From the NCBI GenBank assembly GCA_964568075.1, contig CAZMOM010000005.1, positions 50,781 to 114,780 of the forward strand: 64,000 nt of DNA, read 5' to 3'. Each line of letters opens with the position of its first letter. Within the stretch, counting starts at the first letter, position 1. Made by a program: the position numbers and the translations under genes. Source of the DNA: MnTg04 sp964568075 (lineage in GTDB: Bacteria > Pseudomonadota > Gammaproteobacteria > Steroidobacterales > MnTg04). Positions 8,889 to 18,158 of this stretch are shown piece after piece. Below the pieces are notes generated by a model. It saw only the letters and a list, made by a program, of their open reading frames with translations, did no database searches and had not been told where the DNA came from.

Positions 8889-9818
8889 ATGAAAAAGTTG
8901 ACGGCCGATATGCTTAAATCCGTCATCGAAGCCAGTGCACAGGGCGTTATTGTTTTTTCTACCGCGGATCCCGGCTGGCCAGCGGTTTTTGTCAACGAAG
9001 AACTGGTGCAAATCACTGGCGTTCCAGCTGAAAAATGGTTCGAATCGGGGCTGGATATGTTGGTGCCGATTTTTCCCGAGTCAGATATCAGGGGGGAATG
9101 CGATCGCTCCATAGACAATGTTGCCACCGCTGACCTGCGGGCCATCGGGGTCAGACTCGATGGCAGTGGAGTGTATGTTGATCTTCATCTGAGCGCGATC
9201 ACCGCGCGAGACAATAGCGTTTCCCACGTCGCGATTTTTCTTCGAGACCTGCATTCAGCCGAGCAGACGGAAGGTGTAAATGACGAGTCCGATCTTGAGG
9301 TGGCGATTCCGTCTGACCGGTTGACCGGATTGCCCCATCGACGTTATTTCGAACGAATACTGACCCGCGAGTGGGGAAGCTCAATTCGCGACAAAACTTC
9401 CCTCGCGCTTTTCTTGATTCGAATCGACGAGTTTCGTGAATACAGCAACACTTTTGGCAAGCAGGCTGGAGATACTTGTCTGCGTCAAATTGCCGGCGCG
9501 GTAAAAGCGGTCGCCAGGCGGTCGAGCGATCTTGCCGCCCGTTTCGAAAATGAAATTTTCGTCACGATAGCGCGCGATATGGATACGGATCAGTGTGAGC
9601 AGTTGGGGAAAAAAATTATCAGCCAGGTCAGCAGTCTCTGTATTCATCATCCACGTTCGTCGGTACACCGTTATGTCAGTGTGAGTATCGGTGCTGTCAG
9701 CGCGATACCGACCCAAGGGGCGTTTCCGCTGGAGGCGATTGAGGAAGCTCGTGAAGCGCTGGACGAGGCGCTTGCCCGGGGCGGCCGGGGAGTGCTATGC
9801 CGCCAGTTAAAAAAGTAG
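8889..9818 (+). CDS. PAS domain protein with a degenerate GGDEF domain
   Basis: Predicted cytoplasmic signalling protein. The ATG at 8889 follows GGGGAG. Residues about 5-130 look like a PAS sensor (ASAQGVIVFSTADPGWPAVFVNEEL). Residues about 145-305 follow the diguanylate cyclase layout: DRLTGLPHRRYFERIL, then a LIRIDEFREYSNTFGKQAGD helix, and the C-terminal YVSVSIGAV strand. At the active site the sequence is AARFENEIFV where a functional enzyme has GGDEF/GGEEF, so both glycines are lost. I infer no cyclase activity and perhaps a regulatory role. No membrane segment is seen. 309 residues; convergent with csiV. Confidence 0.82.
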   Translation: MKKLTADMLKSVIEASAQGVIVFSTADPGWPAVFVNEELVQITGVPAEKWFESGLDMLVPIFPESDIRGECDRSIDNVATADLRAIGVRLDGSGVYVDLHLSAITARDNSVSHVAIFLRDLHSAEQTEGVNDESDLEVAIPSDRLTGLPHRRYFERILTREWGSSIRDKTSLALFLIRIDEFREYSNTFGKQAGDTCLRQIAGAVKAVARRSSDLAARFENEIFVTIARDMDTDQCEQLGKKIISQVSSLCIHHPRSSVHRYVSVSIGAVSAIPTQGAFPLEAIEEAREALDEALARGGRGVLCRQLKK

Positions 9819-9866
9819 GCGCCGGCGCACGAGACGCTGACTACTGCTCGTCGCGTTGTGTGCGTT

Positions 9867-10709
9867 TCAATCCTGGTCCGGCTCCGGTTCCTCTACGGCG
9901 GTGACAACCGCGACCGCTCCAAAATAGGGATGGTCAAAGTAATGAAACTCCCCCCTGTGCATCAGCCGACTTTCGTTGATCGAATACGGAGTGGAGTTTT
10001 TCATTAAGCCGAACAGGCCTCCGTATAATGGAGTACCCCGCTTTTTGTCGTTTGGCAGCCAATTGATTTCCAATAACAGGTGCAGAAACCGGCTCATGCT
10101 AAGTGTTGCCGTGCCATCCAATACGCCCGCGTCATTTTCGATCGATCGCAGATTAAAAGATTTGCTTGCTTCAAGTGCAACACCATCCTGTTGCCAGGCC
10201 TGGTGCAATAGAATTTGAAAGTCTCGCGAGTTATCGATTCTGTCGATAATCCCGCGCATTTGCCACTGCTCTTCGTCAACGACGATCTGCGGCTGTTGGC
10301 GCGGGATTATTTCTGCATTTGTTTCCTCTGCATGGGTCAACGCCGGCGACAGGCCGCTGTCTTCGGCGTTTGTCTCGTTGCCGGGAACTTCGCCGGCCTC
10401 AGCTCGCAGTTTGTTGCCTGAATCCGAAATCGGGCTCGCGTACTCGTCAACATCCTGATCGCCAAGCAGCGATAAAAGCGCATCCAGTTCATTCAGCGAT
10501 TTGCTCGACAACGGATCGTAAGGCGGCTCGAACTGCTCGTTTCCGGGTGTGGGGTATAGCTGTCGAAAGATCACCAGTTCGACCTGGAATCGTGGCGGAA
10601 ACTCAATTTCCTCAAATTCCTGACCGACAGTCACCAGCGGCATGCACAATATCAAGCCCGCTGCATACAGAAGCGTAAAAACGGTGTTTTTGGTCTGCGA
10701 GATATTCAT
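9867..10709 (-). CDS. csiV: CsiV family periplasmic protein
   Basis: Secreted protein of the CsiV family; in Vibrio cholerae CsiV is an inner-membrane/periplasmic peptidoglycan-binding partner of the toxin VxrAB/d-amino-acid response and of PBP1A activation (recalled, not checked here). Start ATG at 10709 gives a signal peptide (hydrophobic FTLLYAAGLILCMPLVTV, cleavage near GQEF). Seen: FQVELVIFRQL at the mature N-terminus and a C-terminal SESRLMHRGEFHYFDHPYFGA-like box, here spelled INESRLMHRGEFHYFDHP, typical of the family. The middle 80 residues are acidic and probably disordered. It lies just downstream of mfd on the same strand, a common arrangement. Confidence 0.82.
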   Translation of the reverse strand: MNISQTKNTVFTLLYAAGLILCMPLVTVGQEFEEIEFPPRFQVELVIFRQLYPTPGNEQFEPPYDPLSSKSLNELDALLSLLGDQDVDEYASPISDSGNKLRAEAGEVPGNETNAEDSGLSPALTHAEETNAEIIPRQQPQIVVDEEQWQMRGIIDRIDNSRDFQILLHQAWQQDGVALEASKSFNLRSIENDAGVLDGTATLSMSRFLHLLLEINWLPNDKKRGTPLYGGLFGLMKNSTPYSINESRLMHRGEFHYFDHPYFGAVAVVTAVEEPEPDQD

Positions 10710-10799
10710 GGCAGGTATTATCCCCAAATTGGCCGTGAACCGATAGCCGAACCGAGGTTCGTCGGCGGGATGCAGGAAAACGTTTCCCGCCGTATGTCT

Positions 10800-13700
10800 C
10801 TAAATCGAATCAATCAGTTCCGACAGCAGGGATTCAACCACGCGAAACCGCGTCTCGTCATCGAGCATCTCGGCGGTGAATTTCAGCCGATCCTGCCCAT
10901 CCAGGCGATATTGAGCAGGTGATTTCTGAATCAGGTCTATCAGTGTCAGAGGCTCTAGCGGCGTTTTGCTGTAAAACCAAAGGCTGCCGGATTTTGCACT
11001 GGCCTCGACCCGGCGAATACCCAGTTTCGCCGCCTGGTGTTTTATCCTGGTCAGGCGAAACAGTGACTTGACTTGCTCCGGTAGTAGTCCAAACCGATCG
11101 ATCATTTCGACTTGCAATTCACGCAGTTCCTCAGCGCCGGCCGCGTTGGCTATCCGTTTATAAAGGATCAGCCGCAGGTGCACATCGGGAAGATAATCGT
11201 CAGGAATCAGGGCGGCCACGCGTAATTCAGCTTCACTGCGCCTGATATCTTCGTCACTCATGGCAACCGTGTCGCCGCTACGCAACGAATCAACGGCTTT
11301 CTTTAGCATATCCATATACAGCGAAAAACCCAGTTGATGGATCTGGCCGCTTTGCTCTTCGCCAAGCAATTCACCGGCCCCGCGGATCTCAAGATCGTGA
11401 GTGGCCAATGTAAAGCCCGCGCCGAGGTCTTCCAGTGACTCGATGGCTTCCAGTCTTTTCGCGGCATCGCCAGTCATCGCAGAAGGTGGTGGCGCGAGGA
11501 GGTAGGCATAAGCCCTGTGGTGAGAGCGCCCGACCCGGCCTCGCAACTGGTGCAACTGGGCCAGCCCGAATTTGTCTGCGCGGTTGATAACAATAGTATT
11601 TGCCGATGGCAGGTCAATGCCGCTTTCAATTATCGTCGTACACAAAAGGATATTGAATCGCTGATGGTAAAAGTCGAGCATAACCTGTTCGAGTTGGGTC
11701 TCGCGCATCCGGCCATGCCCAATTCGGATGCTCACATCGGGCATCAGTTTGGCCAGCCGTGCGGCCATGTTGTCGATGGTCCTGATTTCGTTGTGAACAA
11801 AAAACACCTGACCACCGCGGCGAATCTCTCGCACGCAGGCCTCTTTGATCAGACTATCGTTCCATTGACTGACGAAAGTCTTGATCGCGTGTCTCCCGGC
11901 AGGCGGCGTCGCGATCAGCGACATTTCACGCAGCGCACCCAGCGCCATATTCAAAGTACGGGGTATCGGCGTCGCAGTCAGTGTCAGTACGTCGACCTCC
12001 GCACGCAACGATTTCAAGCGCTCTTTGTGGCGCACGCCAAAGCGGTGCTCTTCATCGATGATTACGAGGCCGAGATGGTTGAATGCGATATCAGGCTGCA
12101 GCAAACGATGCGTGCCAATTACGACATCGATTCGACCTTCTGTCAGCCCCTTGACGATCTCTTTGGCGTGCGCGCCACGGCGGAAACGTGACAGCACTTC
12201 GACATTGATGGGCCAATCGGCGAACCGGTCGCAAAAAGTCTGATAGTGCTGTTGAGCCAACAAGGTGGTCGGTACCAGAATCACGACCTGACGACCAGCG
12301 CTGACAGCGGCAAACGTGGCACGCAACGCAACCTCGGTCTTGCCGAAGCCAACGTCACCGCAGACCACACGATCCATCGGCTTGCCATCCCGCAAATCGT
12401 CAAGAACCGACACGATGGCTTGCTCTTGATCAGCTGTCTCCTCAAAAGGAAACCCGGCAGAAAATGCGCGATAGTCTCTTTCGTCATACTGGCAGCGATG
12501 ACCGCTGCGCGATTCCCGTTTGGCATAAAGCTCGAGGAGTTCCGCGGCGACATCGCGAATCCGTCGCCGGGCTTTCTTGCGTATCTTTTGCCATTGATCA
12601 CTGCCCAGGCGGTGTAGCGGGGCGGTGTCCGGTGAGCCGCCGGTGTAGCGGCTGATCAGCTGCAGCGCATGTACCGGAACATACAACTTGTCGCCGCCGG
12701 CATACTCGAGCATCAGCATTTCCATCTTCGTCTGATCGACATCGCGCGTGACCAGCCCGAGATAGCGGCCAACACCATATGCCTCATGGACGACCGGAGA
12801 TCCCTCCCTGAGATCTGTCAGGTCACGAATAATTTGTTCCGGTTCGCGAGCCGCGCGCCTCCTTCGTCGTGTCTGATTTGCCCGTTCACCAAAAAGCTGG
12901 TCTTCAGCGATCAGCGCGATTCGCGGCATATCCAGTTGCAGTCCTCGCTGGACGGGTGCGATCGTGACCGCAAGTTTCGCATCCGAGTCAGCAAACTCCT
13001 GCCAGTTCCCGCAGGTCGGCAGGTTAATCTGGTGACCGGCCAACAGCTCCCGGAGAGTTTCCCGGCGACCGGATGATTCGGCCGCAAACAGGATGCGGCC
13101 ATCGAAGTCTTGCAGATATTTTTTTAGCGCTGCGGCTGGTTCTGCAGATCGCGGATCGAGCGTCAGGGGGGCAGGCTGACTACTTGCGTAATGATGTACG
13201 CCTTCTCTCTGATCGGGCCATTCGAATATTTGCCAGTCAACCCGCGGCATGTCCCGTAGCGATGAATTCAGTTCCTCCGGCTCACAGCAGATTTCCACCG
13301 GCTTCAGTAACGGTCTTTCCCGGTCATAGCGCCGCTGCTCGAATCGCTCGTTGACTTCGGACCAGGCATTATCCAGAAGCGCATCCAGATCCGCCGGTAC
13401 GATAGCGAGCGTATTCGCAGGCAGATAATTGAGCAGCGAACTCATGTTCTCGTGAAACAAGGGCAGATAATATTCGGCGCCACCCGGGGCATTGCCTTGC
13501 GAAACTTCCTGGTAGATCGGGCTTTGGCTGGGGTCACCTTCGAAGCGCTCGCGAAAGCGACGGCGAAAATGGCGAATTCCGTTTTCATCAAGCGGGTATT
13601 CGCGTGCCGGCAACAGCCGTAAGCGATCGAGAACCCGCCCTGAGCGCTGCGTTTCCGGATCGAAACAACGTAATGTATCGATCTCGTCGTCGAGCAGATC

Positions 13701-14285
13701 GATCCGCAACGGCTCGCTGCCACCCATCGGAAAAAGATCGATCAGCGACCCGCGAATCGCGTACTCGCCATGCTCGAGGACCTGGGGCACGCGGCGATAT
13801 CCGGCTGCAGAGAGGTCCGATTGAAATTTCTCGAGATCCAGGCGCTGGCCCTTTTGCAGCATCAATGACCGGCCGCGCACCCACTCGGGCGTGGGTAAGC
13901 GCTGAATCAGGGTGGCAATGGGCACCACAATAATACCGCGTTGAATCTGAGGCATCTGGTGGAGGGTGGCCAGACGATCGGAGACGATGTCCTGATGGGG
14001 TGAAAAAATGTCGTATGGCAGAGTTTCCCAGTCCGGAAACTGCCTGACCGGCAAATCAGGCGAAGCGAAAAAACGCAGTTCGTCACAAAGTCTGGCGGCA
14101 TCGGCGGCGCCAGTGCAGACCACCAGCACCGGTTTTCGATAGTGCTTTGCCGCCATGCTGATGGCAAGCGCCGGTGCCGAGCCATACAAACGCCCCCAGC
14201 GGACATGTTTTTTGTCGCTGGAAGGGAGCGCCGGCGAAAAAATATCGCGGTATGGCGGTGTTTCGCTCACAACGATGCGTTCCAA
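10800..14285 (-). CDS. mfd: Transcription-repair coupling factor
   Basis: ATP-dependent translocase that removes RNA polymerase stalled at DNA lesions and recruits UvrA. 1161 residues, normal length. Domains in order: UvrB-like D1/D2 region (residues about 15-330), RNA-polymerase-interacting domain (about 480-550), SF2 helicase with Walker A GDVGFGKTEVA, DEEH box IDEEHRFG, motif III LTATPIPRTLNMAL and motif VI QLRGRVGRSHHRAYAY, and a C-terminal TRCF D7 domain. The first codon of the frame is TTG at 14285; GTG at 14270, better spaced from GGAA, is an alternative. aguB lies upstream and csiV downstream, all on the minus strand. Confidence 0.97.
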   Translation of the reverse strand: MERIVVSETPPYRDIFSPALPSSDKKHVRWGRLYGSAPALAISMAAKHYRKPVLVVCTGAADAARLCDELRFFASPDLPVRQFPDWETLPYDIFSPHQDIVSDRLATLHQMPQIQRGIIVVPIATLIQRLPTPEWVRGRSLMLQKGQRLDLEKFQSDLSAAGYRRVPQVLEHGEYAIRGSLIDLFPMGGSEPLRIDLLDDEIDTLRCFDPETQRSGRVLDRLRLLPAREYPLDENGIRHFRRRFRERFEGDPSQSPIYQEVSQGNAPGGAEYYLPLFHENMSSLLNYLPANTLAIVPADLDALLDNAWSEVNERFEQRRYDRERPLLKPVEICCEPEELNSSLRDMPRVDWQIFEWPDQREGVHHYASSQPAPLTLDPRSAEPAAALKKYLQDFDGRILFAAESSGRRETLRELLAGHQINLPTCGNWQEFADSDAKLAVTIAPVQRGLQLDMPRIALIAEDQLFGERANQTRRRRRAAREPEQIIRDLTDLREGSPVVHEAYGVGRYLGLVTRDVDQTKMEMLMLEYAGGDKLYVPVHALQLISRYTGGSPDTAPLHRLGSDQWQKIRKKARRRIRDVAAELLELYAKRESRSGHRCQYDERDYRAFSAGFPFEETADQEQAIVSVLDDLRDGKPMDRVVCGDVGFGKTEVALRATFAAVSAGRQVVILVPTTLLAQQHYQTFCDRFADWPINVEVLSRFRRGAHAKEIVKGLTEGRIDVVIGTHRLLQPDIAFNHLGLVIIDEEHRFGVRHKERLKSLRAEVDVLTLTATPIPRTLNMALGALREMSLIATPPAGRHAIKTFVSQWNDSLIKEACVREIRRGGQVFFVHNEIRTIDNMAARLAKLMPDVSIRIGHGRMRETQLEQVMLDFYHQRFNILLCTTIIESGIDLPSANTIVINRADKFGLAQLHQLRGRVGRSHHRAYAYLLAPPPSAMTGDAAKRLEAIESLEDLGAGFTLATHDLEIRGAGELLGEEQSGQIHQLGFSLYMDMLKKAVDSLRSGDTVAMSDEDIRRSEAELRVAALIPDDYLPDVHLRLILYKRIANAAGAEELRELQVEMIDRFGLLPEQVKSLFRLTRIKHQAAKLGIRRVEASAKSGSLWFYSKTPLEPLTLIDLIQKSPAQYRLDGQDRLKFTAEMLDDETRFRVVESLLSELIDSI

Positions 14286-14348
14286 ACTAATGCTGGCAAA
14301 AAGAGCGGAGAATTATGACACAGCGCAAGGCGGCAAATGCCGCGGTGG

Positions 14349-15251
14349 CTAATCTTTGTCGCGAAATGGCCGGGCGAGGTCGGGATAGAGATCGATTCGC
14401 CGGTCACGAAAAAACGGCCAGATTCTTCGCAAATCATCGCGGCGCCCCAGATCGAGATCAGTTACCAGGACAGCGGTGGAGTCGCTGGCGGCCTGCGCCA
14501 GCATTTCTCCCTGCGGACCACAGGCGAAACTTGATCCCCAGAAATTTATCGCCGATCCGGACCCGTCGGCCGCCTGCTCGCGACCGGTACGGTTACAACA
14601 CAGAACCGGCAATTGATTGGCAATCGCGTGCCCTCGCTGAACCGTGGTCCAGGCCTCGAGCTGACGTTTTTGTTCTGCATCGTCGTCGGCCGAATCCCAG
14701 CCGATCGCGGTCGGGTAAAGCAATAATTGCGCGCCGTCGAGCGCCATCATCCTGGCTGCCTCTGGATACCACTGATCCCAGCACACCAGTACACCGAGCC
14801 GGCCAACGGCCGTATCGATGGCGTGGATACCGAGGTCGCCTGGCGTGAAATAGAATTTTTCCGCATAGCCCGGATCGTCCGGGATGTGAGTTTTTCGATA
14901 GATACCGGCGACTTCCCCGTCAGGATTCAGAACAACAGCCGTGTTGTGATAAAGACCCGCCGCACGCCGCTCAAACACCGATCCGACGATGACGATATTC
15001 AACTCTCGTGCCGCTTCGGCCAGGACCGCAGTCGTCGCACCAGGCACCTCTTCGGCGAGTCCAAATGCGGCGTCATTTTCGGTCTGGCAGAAATAGGCAG
15101 TCGCATGCAGTTCCTGCAGCAAGACCAGTTGCGCACCGTCGGCTGCGGCGGTTTGCAGCCCATCGAGACTGCGACGCAGATTCTCGTTCCGGTCCTCGCT
15201 ACACGCATGTTGCACGAATCCGGCGCGGAGCATTTGACCGGTACCCATCAA
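14349..15251 (-). CDS. aguB: N-carbamoylputrescine amidase
   Basis: Nitrilase-superfamily enzyme that hydrolyses N-carbamoylputrescine to putrescine, CO2 and ammonia, the second step of the agmatine deiminase route. The Glu-Lys-Cys triad is visible: LLQELHA near residue 46, YRKTHIPDD near 119 and LVCWDQWYPE near 156. 300 residues, full length. The start at 15251 overlaps the stop of aguA (ATGA), so the two are translationally coupled, which strongly supports the substrate assignment over other nitrilase-family amidases. Confidence 0.95.
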   Translation of the reverse strand: MMGTGQMLRAGFVQHACSEDRNENLRRSLDGLQTAAADGAQLVLLQELHATAYFCQTENDAAFGLAEEVPGATTAVLAEAARELNIVIVGSVFERRAAGLYHNTAVVLNPDGEVAGIYRKTHIPDDPGYAEKFYFTPGDLGIHAIDTAVGRLGVLVCWDQWYPEAARMMALDGAQLLLYPTAIGWDSADDDAEQKRQLEAWTTVQRGHAIANQLPVLCCNRTGREQAADGSGSAINFWGSSFACGPQGEMLAQAASDSTAVLVTDLDLGRRDDLRRIWPFFRDRRIDLYPDLARPFRDKD

Positions 15252-16378
15252 TTGGTCTCCACTTTACTCATGATGCCATCGGGCAGTTGCATCGTCGCGC
15301 AGTGGAGTCCTCCGCCTTCGGCGCTCAATACGCGGCAATCGATCGTGATTGCCCGCCGATTCGGGAAAAGACCGGTGATGATTTCGCGTGCCGCTTCGTC
15401 CGCCTCAGACTGATATCCGGGAACGAATACAAACCGGTTCGTGATCAGGAAATTCGCATAGCTAACCGGTAGGCGCTCGCTTGTCGCGTTCGTGATCGTA
15501 CCGGGAAATGGCAGGGCATACACATTGTAAGGCAGGCCATCCGGCCGGCATTGATTTTTCAGTTCCTGGCCCAGTGCGGTCAGCGCGGGACAATGCGGAT
15601 CGTCTGGCTGCTCGCACGACTGATAGACGATGGCGCCGGGGCCAGTAAAACGGGCCAGCATGTCGACATGACCATCGGTCTGGTCACCCACTATTTCTCC
15701 ATTCTGCAATATAATAATATTATTAATATCAAATAGATCAGCTAAGAAATTAATGTATTTTATAGATTTGTTTCCAGGCGTCGCTTGCTGGCGATCGAGC
15801 CAGCGCCGGGTGGTCATCAGCGTACCCGCGCCGTCGGTATCGATAGCGCCTCCTTCCAGGACGCGATCCATGCTCAGCATCGACGAATTGCCGAACGCGC
15901 CCAGGGCATGAATATTGGCATTGATCGCGTTGTCGCGGCCGGCCGGGTAACGCCCGCCCCAGCCATCGAATAAAAAATCAAGCATGACCGGCGGGCCATT
16001 GCCAGCCAGCGTAACCGGCCCGTGATCCCGTGCCCAGATATCATCGGCCGGCGACTCGGCGAACTCGAGATTGCCGGTAAAACCACCGTGGCTGGCAATT
16101 AAAGTGCCGACGCGCATATTCATGGCGTCGTTCTCAGTCACCAGGAGCACGCGTTGATGCCAGCTGGTCATCGCGGCGACCTGCGCAAGGCAGGTCTCGG
16201 CAGCGGCCAGTCGGTCGGCGTTGCGGGCGAAATCACCATCGCCGCGCGGCCAGGTCAGCATAATGGCCGATTGAAGTTCCCATTCGGCCGGGAGATGGCC
16301 GCGTACGCTCTCAGTCAAGGCACCGCTCCCAGGGGGAATATTGTGAGGCACACTGTCAGGCCAGCAGGTCTGGTGCAC
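15248..16378 (-). CDS. aguA: Agmatine deiminase
   Basis: Converts agmatine to N-carbamoylputrescine and ammonia; the peptidyl-arginine-deiminase fold uses a Cys nucleophile. Seen: LPAEWELQSAIMLTWP near residues 29-44, DDIWARDHGP, LEGGAIDTDG, GDQTDGHVDML and the catalytic Cys in SAEGGGLHCATMQ near the C-terminus. The only start far enough upstream is GTG at 16378; the first about 20 residues are weakly conserved, so the exact start is unsure. Unusual: bases 15687-15774, encoding about 30 residues before GDQTDGH, are very AT-rich with codons such as ATA, TTA and AAT, unlike the rest of the gene, although the protein alignment stays in register. Confidence 0.93.
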   Translation of the reverse strand: MHQTCWPDSVPHNIPPGSGALTESVRGHLPAEWELQSAIMLTWPRGDGDFARNADRLAAAETCLAQVAAMTSWHQRVLLVTENDAMNMRVGTLIASHGGFTGNLEFAESPADDIWARDHGPVTLAGNGPPVMLDFLFDGWGGRYPAGRDNAINANIHALGAFGNSSMLSMDRVLEGGAIDTDGAGTLMTTRRWLDRQQATPGNKSIKYINFLADLFDINNIIILQNGEIVGDQTDGHVDMLARFTGPGAIVYQSCEQPDDPHCPALTALGQELKNQCRPDGLPYNVYALPFPGTITNATSERLPVSYANFLITNRFVFVPGYQSEADEAAREIITGLFPNRRAITIDCRVLSAEGGGLHCATMQLPDGIMSKVETN

Positions 16379-16387
16379 GGTGGGATA

Positions 16388-16669
16388 TCAGGCAGATTTT
16401 TTCCCGACCGAATGAATAACGAGCCGGTATTCAAAATAAACGATGAAATCTGAATACTCCCAGCGGGTGATGGGTGGATTGCCGACCGGCTCCAAACGTC
16501 GTTCCGGTTCTCCATAGCGGGCTTCAACCTGCTCCATACTCAAGCCACCGCTCGGGCCGATTTCTGTGATCTGGGTGATCGGCTCATCAATAAAGACGGC
16601 GTCGGCCATTGCGGGGCCAGCTATGAATATGGCCAGCAATAATGCAGGAACAATAATCCGTCTGTTCAT
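16388..16669 (-). CDS. Small secreted protein of unknown function
   Basis: 93-residue protein with a clear signal peptide (MNRRIIVPALLLAIFIAGPAMA, cleavage after AMA). The mature part reads EQVEARYGEPERRLEPVG then PPITRWEYSDFIVYFE and ends IHSVGKKSA. The pattern GEP...VG.PPI.RWEY..F.VYFE recurs, in my memory, in short uncharacterised gammaproteobacterial exported proteins, loosely like the SmpA/OmlA fold in which a GxP-x(n)-W-x-Y motif is typical. It lies 9 bases upstream of aguA on the same strand and may be cotranscribed. I cannot assign a function. Confidence 0.75.
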   Translation of the reverse strand: MNRRIIVPALLLAIFIAGPAMADAVFIDEPITQITEIGPSGGLSMEQVEARYGEPERRLEPVGNPPITRWEYSDFIVYFEYRLVIHSVGKKSA

Positions 16670-16895
16670 GGGGCTCTCCTCGAATCCATGCCGGCGAATA
16701 TATCATCGTGGCAAAAGAAACAAAATGCGTTGAATATCATCAGTTTCCGCCGGAATATCATGAATTCGCCAATACTGGAGCAGGTGTCGGGCCAGCGGTC
16801 TGCCGCAAACTGTCCGGGTCAAGGAACGCCTGGTTCGCCGGCATGACTGCCAATAGTTATTCAGAGGCGCCCCAATTGTGATTTAATCGCGGCCC
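16670..16895. other. Intergenic region between divergent genes
   Basis: 226 bases between the divergent minus-strand aguA-side operon and lolC; it must hold promoters for both. GAATATCAT occurs at 16732-16740 and 16753-16761. I could not place a convincing -35/-10 pair, and no RNA gene is visible. Confidence 0.5.
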
Positions 16896-18158
16896 ATGTT
16901 CCGCCCTTTGGAAATCTTTATCGGTCTGCGTTATCTGCGAACCAAGCGTCAGAACAGGTTCGTCTCTTTTATAACGCTCGCATCGGTGATCGGTGTGGCT
17001 TTGGGCGTTGCTGCGTTGATCGTCGTTCTGTCTGTCATGAACGGTTTCGAAAATGAATTGCGTAGCCGACTCTTATCGATGACGTCACACGGCACTGTTG
17101 AGGCTCCCCGCGGCGGGCTCCGTGATTGGCGGGAGATAACCCGCATCGCCGGAGAGCAACCTCGGGTCATTGGCGTCGCTCCATTTGTAAAGTTGCAGGG
17201 CATGCTGGCGAATGGGTCAAGAATGAGTGGCGTCGAGGTTCGCGGTATTGACCCGCTTCTTGAACAGGCCGTGAGTCAGGTTGGTAAATACATGATCGAC
17301 GGCGACCTGGGTAGCCTTGCCGGCGACGATAACAACATGGTTCTTGGCCGCCTTTTGGCTCTGCGTCTGGGTGTTAGCGCCGGCGATCGGGTAACGCTGC
17401 TGGTCCCCCAGACGGGCGGCTCGGTAGCCGGGTTGAGCCCCCGCATGAGTCGTTTTATGGTCAGCGGCATTTTCGAGGTCGGTCTGCAGGAACACGACGG
17501 CACACTGGCGCTGATCAGTCTGCGGGATGGCGCTTCGCTGGCGGGCCTGGATGATGCGGTCAGCGGCGTACGCATTCAGTTCGACGATGTCTTCATCGCG
17601 CCGTCGGCGATCAAGGCGCTGGCCGGCAGGTTGGGCAAAGAAAAACCTGGTGAAACGTATCGTTACAGCGACTGGAGCATTGAAAATGCCAGTTATTTTC
17701 GTGCGATCCGAATCGAAAAAACGATGATGAGTATTATTTTGCTGCTCGTCGTTGCCGTTGCCGTTTTTAATATTGTCGCGACGCTGATGATGGTCGTAAT
17801 CGACAAACGATCGGAAATCGCTATTCTCAGGACGCTGGGCATGGCACCGCATTCGGTGGTCAGAATCTTCATGATTCAGGGTGTCATCATCGGCTGGATC
17901 GGAACCATGGCCGGTATCGCGCTGGGAATTTACCTCGCCTTGAATGTCGGTACGATCGTACCGAGACTCGAGACCCTGTTTCGTTTCCAGGTCATGCCTG
18001 CGGATGTTTATTACATTACCCAATTGCCGTCGGAGCTGCATCGCAGCGATGTGCTAATGATAGCGCTGGCCGCTTTCGTATTGTCGGCGCTGGCGACGGT
18101 TTTTCCGTCGCGCCGGGCCGCCAGGGTCGAACCCGCGGAAGCGCTGCGTTATGACTGA
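16896..18158 (+). CDS. lolC: Lipoprotein-releasing ABC transporter permease LolC
   Basis: Inner-membrane subunit of LolCDE, which extracts lipoproteins from the inner membrane and passes them to LolA. 420 residues: an N-terminal transmembrane helix (FVSFITLASVIGVALGVAALIVVLSVM, residues about 23-49), a large periplasmic domain (about 50-270), then three C-terminal helices around residues 275-300, 320-350 and 385-405, with the permease end MPADVYYITQLPSEL and RAARVEPAEALRYD. The paralogue directly downstream overlaps by 8 bases. Which of the two is functionally LolC or LolE is assigned by position only. Confidence 0.92.
   Translation: MFRPLEIFIGLRYLRTKRQNRFVSFITLASVIGVALGVAALIVVLSVMNGFENELRSRLLSMTSHGTVEAPRGGLRDWREITRIAGEQPRVIGVAPFVKLQGMLANGSRMSGVEVRGIDPLLEQAVSQVGKYMIDGDLGSLAGDDNNMVLGRLLALRLGVSAGDRVTLLVPQTGGSVAGLSPRMSRFMVSGIFEVGLQEHDGTLALISLRDGASLAGLDDAVSGVRIQFDDVFIAPSAIKALAGRLGKEKPGETYRYSDWSIENASYFRAIRIEKTMMSIILLLVVAVAVFNIVATLMMVVIDKRSEIAILRTLGMAPHSVVRIFMIQGVIIGWIGTMAGIALGIYLALNVGTIVPRLETLFRFQVMPADVYYITQLPSELHRSDVLMIALAAFVLSALATVFPSRRAARVEPAEALRYD

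Noticed and set aside
16732..16761. Two GAATATCAT words upstream of lolC as a regulatory site
   Set aside because: Only two loosely spaced copies with no symmetry and no known regulator; chance is sufficient.
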